Shown here piece by piece: positions 57,048 through 64,000 of a DNA stretch of 64,000 bases (positions are counted from its first letter, which is position 1; every line of letters begins with the position of its first letter). Below the pieces are notes generated by a model. That model saw only the letters and a list, made by a program, of their open reading frames with translations. It searched no databases and was not told where the DNA came from. Position numbers and translations under genes: made by a program. The stretch covers positions 1 through 64,000 of the forward strand of contig NW_027479529.1 in the NCBI RefSeq assembly GCF_051014685.1, given 5' to 3'. Source of the DNA: Ptiloglossa arizonensis (Eukaryota; Arthropoda; Insecta; Hymenoptera; Colletidae).

Positions 57048-58290
57048 AGAATGGCCTAGGGAAAAAATACACATACCGTTGTAATCGGGTGAGTTTCTAC
57101 TTTCAGATGCAATAGGAATTTTTGGGATAGGTCAATCCGTTCGCGAGATATGGGAGTTTGAAGCTAAGAAATGGTTGAGAAGACAACAAATTTTTCGCAC
57201 TTCTGCTGCTCCAATCGCTTAACCAGAATGGCCTAGGGAAAAAATACACATACCGTTGTAATCGGGTGAGTTTCTACTTTCAGATGCAATAGGAATTTTT
57301 GGGTTAGGTCAATCCGTTCGCGAGATATGGGAGTTTGAAGCCAAGAAATGGTAGAGAAGGCAAAAAATTTTTCAAAATTCTGCTGCTCCAAACGCTTAAC
57401 CAGAATGGCCTAGGGAAAAAATACACATACCGTTGCAATCGGGCGAGTTTCTACTTTCAGATGCAATAGGAATTTTTGGGTTACGTCAATCCGTTCGAGA
57501 GATATGGGAGTTTGAAGCTAAGAAATGGTTGAGAAGCCAACAAATTTTTCGCACTTCTGCTGCTCCAATCGCTTAACCAGAATGGCCTAGGGGAAAAATA
57601 CACATACCGTTGTAATCGGGTGAGTTTCTACTTTCAGATGCAATAGGAATTTTTGGGTTAGGTCAATCCGTTCGCGAGATATGGGAGTTTGAAGCTAAGA
57701 AATGGTTGAGAAGACAACAAATTTTTCGCACTTCTGCTGCTCCAAACGCTTAACCAAAATGGCCAAGGGAAAAAATACACATACCGCTGTAATCGGGCGA
57801 GTTTCTACTTTCAGATGCAATAGGAATTTTTGGATTAGGTCAGTCTGTTCGCGAGATATGGGAGTTTGAAGCCAAGAAATGGTAGAGAAGGCAAAAAATT
57901 TTTCACAATTCTGCTGCTCCAAACGCTTAACCAAAATGGCCAAGGGAAAAAATACACATACCGCTGTAATCGGGCGAGTTTCTACTTTAAGATGCAATAG
58001 GAATTTTTGGATTAGGTCAGTCTGTTCGCGAGATATGGGAGTTTGAAGCCAAGAAATGGTAGAGAAGGCAAAAAATTTTTCACAATTCTGCTGCTCCAAA
58101 CGCTTAACCAAAATGGCCAAGGGAAAAAATACACATACCGCTGTAATCGGGCGAGTTTCTACTTTCAGATGCAATAGGAATTTTTGGGTTAGGTCAATCC
58201 GTTCGCGAGATATGGGAGTTTGAAGCCAAGAAATGGTAGAGAAGGCAAAAAATTTTTCAAAATTCTGCTGCTCCAAACGCTTAACCAGAA
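57048..58290 (+). repeat. Mixed monomers, CTCCAATCGC and GGATTAGG types
   Basis: Three further CTCCAATCGC monomers are interleaved with GGGTGAG and CCGTTGCAATC monomers (57.05-57.7 kb). Two near-identical monomers with TTTTTGGATTAGGTCAG follow (57829 and 58006), the second with CTACTTTAAG. The GGATTAGG type recurs at 60.66, 62.07, 62.6, 62.8 and 63.67 kb only, so it is specific to the right end. Confidence 0.75.
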
Positions 58291-60343
58291 TGGCCTAGGG
58301 AAAAAATACACATACCGTTGTAATCGGGCGAGTTTCTACTTTCAGATGCAATAGGAATTTTTGGGTTAGGTCAATCCGTTCGCGAGATATGGGACATTGA
58401 AGCCAAGAAATGGTTGAGAAGGCAAAAAATTTTTCGCAATTCTGCTGCTCCAAACGCTTATACAGAATGGCCTACGGAAAAAATACACATACGGTTGTAA
58501 TCGGGCGAGTTTCTACTTTCAGATGCAATAGGAATTTTTGGGTTAGGTCAATCCGTTCGCGAGATATGGGAGTTTGAAGCCAAGAAATGGTTGAGAAGGC
58601 AAAAAATTTTTCGCAATTCTGCTGCTCCAAACGCTTAACCAAAATGGCCAAGGGAGAAAATACACATACCGCTGTAATCGGGCGAGTTTCTACTTTCAGA
58701 TGCAATAGGAATTTTTGGGTTAGGTCAGTCTGTTCGCGAGATATGGGAGTTTGAAGCCAAGAAATGGTAGAGAAGGCAAAAAATTTTTCACAATTCTGCT
58801 GCTCCAAACGCTTAACCAGAATGGCCTAGGGAAAAAATACACATATCGATGTAATCGGGTGAGTTTCTACTTTCAGATGCAATAGGAATTTTTGGGTTAG
58901 GTCAATCCATTCGCGAGATATGGGAGTTTGAAGACAAGAAATGGTTGAGAAGGCAAAAAATTTTTCGCAATTCTGCTGCTCCAAACGCTTAACCAGAATG
59001 GCCTAGGGAAAAAATACACATACCGTTGTAATCGGGCGAGTTTCTACCTTCAGATGCAATAGGAATCCTTGGGTTAGGTCAATCCGTTCGCGAGATATGG
59101 GAGTTTGAAGCCAAGAAATGGTAGAGAAGGCAAAAAATTTTTCACAATTCTGCTGCTCCAAACGCTTAACCAGAATGGCCTAGGGAAAAAATACACATAC
59201 CGTTGTAATCGGGTGAGTTTCTACTTTCAGATGCAATAGGAATTTTTGGGTTAGGTCAATCCGTTCGCGAGATATGGGAGTTTGAAGCCAAGAAATGGTT
59301 GAGAAGCCAAAAAATTTTTCGCAATTCTGCTGCTCCAAACGCTTAACTAGAATGACCTAGGGAAAAAATAAACATACCGTTGTAATCGGGCGAGTTTCTA
59401 CTTTCAGATGCAATAGGAATTTTTGGGTTAGGTCAATCCGTTCGCGAGATATGGGAGTTTGAACCCAAGAAATGGTAGAGAAGGCAAAAAATTTTTCACA
59501 ATTCTGCTGCTCCAAACGCTTAACCAAAATGGCCAAGGGAAAAAATACACATACCGCTGTAATCGGGCGAGTTTCTACTTTCAGATGCAATAGGAATTTT
59601 TGGGTTAGGTCAATCCGTTCGCGAGATATGGGAGTTTGAAGCCAAGAAATGGTAGAGAAGGCAAAAAATTTTTCAAAATTCTGCTGCTCCAAACGCTTAA
59701 CCAGAATGGCCTAGGGAAAAAATACACATACCGTTGTAATCGGGCGAGTTTCTACTTTCAGATGCAATAGGAATTTTTGGGTTAGGTCAATCCGTTCGCG
59801 AGATATGGGAGTTTGAAGACAAGAAATGGTTGAGAAGGCAAAAAATTTTTCGCAATTCTGCTGCTCCAAACGCTTAACCAGAATGGCCTAGGGAAAAAAT
59901 ACACATACCGTTGTAATCGGGCGAGTTTCTACCTTCAGATGCAATAGGAATCTTTGGGTTAGGTCAATCCGTTCGCGAGATATGGGAGTTTGAAGCCAAG
60001 AAATGGTAGAGAAGGCAAAAAATTTTTCAAAATTCTGCTGCTCCAAACGCTTAACCAGAATGGCCTAGGGAAAAAATACACATACCGTTGCAATCGGGCG
60101 AGTTTCTACTTTCAGATGCAATAGGAATTTTTGGGTTAGGTCAATCCGTTCGCGAGATATGGGAGTTTGAAGCTAAGAAATGGTTGAGAAGACAACAAAT
60201 TTTCGCACTTCTGCTGCTCCAATCGCTTAACCAGAATGGCCTAGGGAAAAAATACACATACCGTTGTAATCGGGTGAGTTTCTACTTTCAGATGCAATAG
60301 GAATTTTTGGGTTAGGTCAATCCGTTCGCGAGATATGGGAGTT
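58291..60343 (+). repeat. Copies of 52.6-53.2 kb and 54.0-54.7 kb joined
   Basis: 58291-58870 follows 52627-53206 at +5,664 bp (32 monomers), sharing GCTTATACAG and ATATCGATG. Between about 58872 and 58935 it jumps to GAAGACAAG and continues like 53.98-54.7 kb at +4,956 bp (28 monomers), so four monomers are missing. 59357-59692 is the GAACCC/CCAAGGG pair seen in every Q-type copy. A T is lost in ACAAATTTTCGC at about 60197. Confidence 0.78.
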
Positions 60344-61100
60344 TGAAGCCAAGAAATGGTTGAGAAGCCAAAAAATTTTTCGCAATTCTGCTGCTCCAAA
60401 CGCTTAACTAGAATGGCCTAGGGAAAAAATAAACATACCGTTGTAATCGGGCGAGTTTCTACTTTCAGATGCAATAGGAATTTTTGGGTTAGGTCAATCC
60501 GTTCGCGAGATATGGGAGTTTGAATCCAAGAAACGGTAGAGAAGGCAAAAAATTTTTCACAATTCTGCTGCTCCAAACGCTTAACCGAAATGGCCAAGGG
60601 AAAAAATACACATACCGCTGTAATCGGGCGAGTTTCTACTTTCAGATGCAATAGGAATTTTTGGATTAGGTCAGTCTGTTCGCGAGATATGGGAGTTTGA
60701 AGCCAAGAAATGGTAGAGAAGGCAAAAAATTTTTCACAATTCTGCTGCTCCAAACGCTTAACCAGAATGGCCCAGGGAAAAAATACACATACCGTTGTAA
60801 TCGGGCGAGTTTCTACTTTCAGATGCAATAGGAATTTTTGGGTTAGGTCAATCCGTTCGCGAGATATGGGTGTTTGAAGCCAAGAAATGGTAGAGAAGGC
60901 AAAAAATTTTTCAAAATTCTGCTGCTCCAAACGCTTAACCAGAATGGCCTAGGGAAAAAATACACATACCGTTGCAATCGGGCGAGTTTCTACTTTCAGA
61001 TGCAATAGGAATTTTTGGGTTACGTCAATCCGTTCGAGAGATATGGGAGTTTGAAGCTAAGAAATGGTTGAGAAGACAACAAATTTTTCGCACTTCTGCT
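60344..61100 (+). repeat. 8-monomer duplication (1,416 bp offset), copy 1
   Basis: GAGAAGCC, AATAAAC, GAATCCAAGAAACGG (60523), CCGAAATGG, GGATTAGG, GGCCCAGGG, GGGTGTTTG, CCGTTGCAATC, GACAACAAA. The order recurs from 61760. Confidence 0.8.
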
Positions 61101-61759
61101 GCTCCAATCGCTTAACCAGAATGGCCTAGGGAAAAAATACACATACCGCTGTAATCGGGCGAGTTTCTACTTTCAGATGCAATAGGAATTTTTGGGATAG
61201 GTCAGTCTGTTCGCGAGATATGGGAGTTTGAAACCAAGAAATGGTAGAGAAGGCAAAAAATTTTTCACAATTCTGCTGCTCCAAACGCTTAACCAGAATG
61301 GGCTAGGGAAAAAATACACATACCGTTGTAATCGGGCGAGTTTCTACTTTCAGATGCAATAGGAATTTTTGGGTTAGGTCAATCCGTTCGCGAGATATGG
61401 GAGTTTGAAGACAAGAAATGGTTGAGAAGGCAAAAAATTTTTCGCAATTCTGCTGCTCCGAACGCTTAACCAGACTGGCCTAGGGAAAAAATACACATAC
61501 CGTTGTAATCGGGCGAGTTTCTACTTTCAGATGCAATAGGAATTTTTGGGTTAGGTCAATCCGTTCGCGAGATATGGGAGTTTGAAGACAAGAAATGGTT
61601 GAGAAGGCAAAAAATTTTTCGCAATTCTGCTGCTCCAAACGCTTAACCAGAATGGCCTAGGGAAAAAATACACATACCGTTGTAGTCGGGCGAGTTTCTA
61701 CCTTCAGATGCAATAGGAATCTTTGGGTTAGGTCAATCCGTTCGCGAGATATGGGAGTT

Positions 61760-62520
61760 TGAAGCCAAGAAATGTTTGAGAAGCCAAAAAATTTTTCGCA
61801 ATTCTGCTGCTCCAAACGCTTAACTAGAATGGCCTAGGGAAAAAATAAACATACCGTTGTAATCGGGCGAGTTTCTACTTTCAGATGCAATAGGAATTTT
61901 TGGGTTAGGTCAATCCGTTCGCGAGATATGGGAGTTTGAATCCAAGAAACGGTAGAGAAGGCAAAAAATTTTTCACAATTCTGCTGCTCCAAACGCTTAA
62001 CCGAAATGGCCAAGGGAAAAAATACACATACCGCTGTAATCGGGCGAGTTTCTACTTTCAGATGCAATAGGAATTTTTGGATTAGGTCAGTCTGTTCGCG
62101 AGATATGGAGTTTGAAGCCAAGAAATGGTAGAGAAGGCAAAAAATTTTTCACAATTCTTGCTGCTCCAAACGCTTTAACCAGAATGGCCCAGGGAAAAAA
62201 TACACATACCGTTGTAATCGGGTGAGTTTCTACTTTCAGATGCAATAGGAATTTTTGGGTTAGGTCAATCCGTTCGCGAGATATGGGAGTTTGAAGCCAA
62301 GAAATGATAGAGAAGGCAAAAAATTTTTAAAAATTCTGCTGCTCCAAACGCTTAACCAGAATGGCCTAGGGAAAAAATACACATACCGTTGCAATCGGGC
62401 GAGTTTCTACTTTCAGATGCAATAGGAATTTTTGGGTTAGGTCAATCCGTTCGCGAAGATATGGGAGTTTGAAGCTAAGAAATGATTGAGAAGACAACAA
62501 ATTTTCGCACTTCTGCTGCT
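61760..62520 (+). repeat. 8-monomer duplication, copy 2
   Basis: Counterpart of 60344-61100 at +1,416 bp with the same GAATCCAAGAAACGG (61939) and GGCCCAGGG (62187). Beyond 62100 it acquires several one-base length changes not present in copy 1. Confidence 0.8.
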
Positions 62521-62985
62521 CCAAACGCTTAACCAAAATGGCCAAGGGAAAAAATACACATACCGCTGTAATCGGGCGAGTTTCTACTTTCAGATGCAAT
62601 AGGAATTTTGGATTAGGTCTGTCTGTTCGCGAGATATGGGAGTTTGAAGCCAAGAAATGGTAGAGAAGGCAAAAAATTTTTCACAATTCTGCTGCTCCAA
62701 AACGCTTAACCAAAATGGCCAAGGGAAAAAATACACATACCGCTGTAATTCGGGCGAGTTTCTACTTTAAGATGCAATAGGAATTTTTGGATTAGGTCAG
62801 TCTGTTCGCGAGATATGGGAGTTTGAAGCCAAGAAATGGAAGAGAAGGCAAAAAATTTTCCACAATTCTGCTGCTCCAAACGCTTAACCAGAATGGCCTA
62901 GGGAAAAAAATACACATACCGTTGTAATCGGGCGAGTTTCTACTTTCAGATACAATAGGAATTTTTGGGTCAGGTCAATTCCGTT
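62100..62985 (+). repeat. Five monomers with a cluster of ten homopolymer indels
   Basis: Relative to the consensus: GG for GGG (62107), TT for T (62158), TTT for TT (62174), AA for A (62456), TTTT for TTTTT (62502 and 62605), AAAA for AAA (62699), TT for T (62749), seven for six As (62904), TT for T (62979). Every event changes a run length by one. The other 63 kb contains only about two dozen length changes. Additional rare substitutions (TTTTTAAAAATTC, AAATGGAAGAG, CAGATACAATAGG) lie here too. Confidence 0.85.
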
Positions 62986-64000
62986 CGCGAGATATGGGGG
63001 TTTGAAGCCAAGAAATGGTAGAGAAGGCAAAAAATTTTTCACAATTCTGCTGCTCCAAACGCTTAACCAGAATGGCCTAGGGAAAAAATACACATACCGT
63101 TGTAATCGGGCGAGTTTCTACTTTCAGATGCAATAGGAATTTTTGGGTTAGGTCAATCCGTTCGCGAGATATGGGAGTTTGAAGCTAAGAAATGGTTGAG
63201 AAGACAACAAATTTTTCGCACTTCTGCTGCTCCAATCGCTTAACCAGAATGGCCTAGGGAAAAAATACACATACCGTTGTAATCGGGTGAGTTTCTACTT
63301 TCAGATGCAATAGGAATTTTTGGGTTAGGTCAATCCGTTCGCGAGATATGGGAGTTTGAAGCCAAGAAATGGTTGAGAAGCCAAAAAATTTTTCGCAATT
63401 CTGCTGCTCCAAACGCTTAACTAGAATGGCCTAGGGAAAAAATAAACATACCGGTGTAATCGGGCGAGTTTCTACTTTCAGATGCAATAGGAATTTTTGG
63501 GTTAGGTCAATCCGTTCGCGAGATATGGGAGTTTGAAGCCAAGAAATGGTAGAGAAGGCAAAAAATTTTTCACAATTCTGCTGCTCCAAACGCTTAACCA
63601 AAATGGCCAAGGGAAAAAATACACATACCGCTGTAATCGGGCGAGTTTCTACTTTCAGATGCAATAGGAATTTTTGGATTAGGTCAGCCTGTTCGCGAGA
63701 TATGGGAGTTTGAAGCCAAGAAATGGTAGAGAAGGCAAAAAATTTTTCACAATTCTGCTGCTCCAAACGCTTAACCAGAATGGCCTAGGGAAAAAATACA
63801 CATACCGTTGTAATCGGGCGAGTTTCTACTTTCCGATGCAATAGGAATTCTTGGGTTAGGTCAATCCGTTCGCGAGATATGGGAGTTTGAAGCCAAGAAG
63901 TGGTTGAGAAGGCAAAAAATTTTTCGCAATTCTGCTGCTCCAAACGCTTAACTAAAATGGCCAAGGGAAAAAATACACATACCGCTGTAATCGGGCGAGT
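62986..64000 (+). repeat. Right end of window, ordinary satellite
   Basis: Register is normal. Monomer types are GACAACAAA/CTCCAATCGC, GGGTGAG, GAGAAGCC, AATAAAC (with CCGGTGTAATC at 63452), GGATTAGG with CAGCCTG (63676) and TTTCCGATGC (63832). The window ends 106 bases into a monomer, so the array continues to the right. No gene or boundary sequence is present. Confidence 0.85.

Larger units (their letters stand above)
1..64000 (+). repeat. 177 bp satellite array, whole window
   Basis: AAGAAATGG recurs every 177 bp from position 5 to 63895, giving 361 full monomers plus partial ones at both edges. All are in one orientation, and there is no interruption by other DNA. My hand count of length changes (single-base losses, a few gains) sums exactly to the observed -7 bp drift, so the register is secure. 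The consensus is about 42% G+C. Landmarks in order are A6T5 (20-30), CTGCTGCTCCAAACGC (38-53), GGCCTAGGG or GGCCAAGGG (65-73), A6 (74-79), the ACCG..GTAATCGGG segment (87-101), AGGAATTTTTGGGTTAGG (126-143), and TTCGCGAGATATGGG (152-166). Such arrays are typical of eukaryotic centromeric or pericentromeric heterochromatin. That location, and a plant origin, are inferences from monomer length and HOR structure. Every stretch without its own entry below is this same repeat and holds no gene that I can see. Confidence 0.98.

Noticed and set aside
1..64000. CRISPR array
   Set aside because: The repeat is continuous 177 bp with no alternation of short conserved repeats and unique spacers.
1..64000. 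Telomere-like GGGTTAGG in each monomer (positions 136-143)
   Set aside because: Only a little over one TTAGGG unit per 177 bp, never in tandem, so there is no interstitial telomere tract.
1..64000. Transposon, LTR, tRNA or rRNA gene inside the array
   Set aside because: Register is unbroken from 5 to 63895 and all length changes are one or two bases, so there is no room for an inserted element. No tRNA- or rRNA-like sequence was seen.
1..64000. Monomer as an ancient dimer of two half-units, suggested by two box-like motifs
   Set aside because: The motifs are 65 and 112 bp apart, not half of 177, and the flanks of the two motifs do not align by eye.
1..64000. Assignment to a named satellite family or species
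   Set aside because: I do not recognise the sequence from memory, and a database comparison would be needed. Monomer length alone (177 bp) fits many plants.

Overview
The whole 64 kb window is one uninterrupted, head-to-tail array of a satellite repeat with a 177 bp monomer. I could place 361 complete monomers in one register (first AAGAAATGG at 5, last at 63895, net length drift only -7 bp), all in the same orientation. I see no gene, RNA gene, transposon, CRISPR array or unique sequence. A monomer of nucleosome-like length, arranged in nested multi-monomer higher-order repeats (HORs), is the organisation known from eukaryotic centromeres and pericentromeres. 150-180 bp monomers are commonest in plants, so a plant chromosome is my leading guess. 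I do not recognise the family by name, and other eukaryotes cannot be excluded. Positions inside a monomer are numbered below from the first A of AAGAAATGG.

The left domain (1 to about 20.35 kb) starts with a small HOR seen twice (1-1243 and 2660-3898). It then carries three successive blocks of 28-31 monomers (3899-9205, 9206-14688, 14689-19639) that are edited copies of one another. They differ by loss or gain of whole monomers, and several join points survive as hybrid monomers. A fragment of the first HOR returns at 19640-20371. Two markers are confined to this domain: 11 monomers of 176 bp sharing one deletion, and 14 monomers with a perfect 16 bp palindrome.

The right domain (20.35-64 kb) uses other variants, notably CAGTCTGTTCG. 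It holds a 12-monomer HOR (2,124 bp, from 23241), a 6-/10-monomer region (28376-32802), and a partial 12-mer copy (32803-34335). A large rearranged section follows (35.2-54.6 kb), best explained by a 9,379 bp duplication whose second copy lacks 4.6 kb. The remainder (54.6-64 kb) contains 7- and 8-monomer duplications and a segment homologous to sequence 31.7 kb away.

Each monomer has two segments resembling the CENP-B box, AT-tracts that form a near-palindrome, and 8 CpG sites where many of the recurrent variants are CpG transitions. The apparent reading frames are a by-product of 177 being divisible by three. A cluster of ten single-base homopolymer indels at 62.1-63.0 kb, and a few indels at HOR joins, deserve checking as possible assembly errors.
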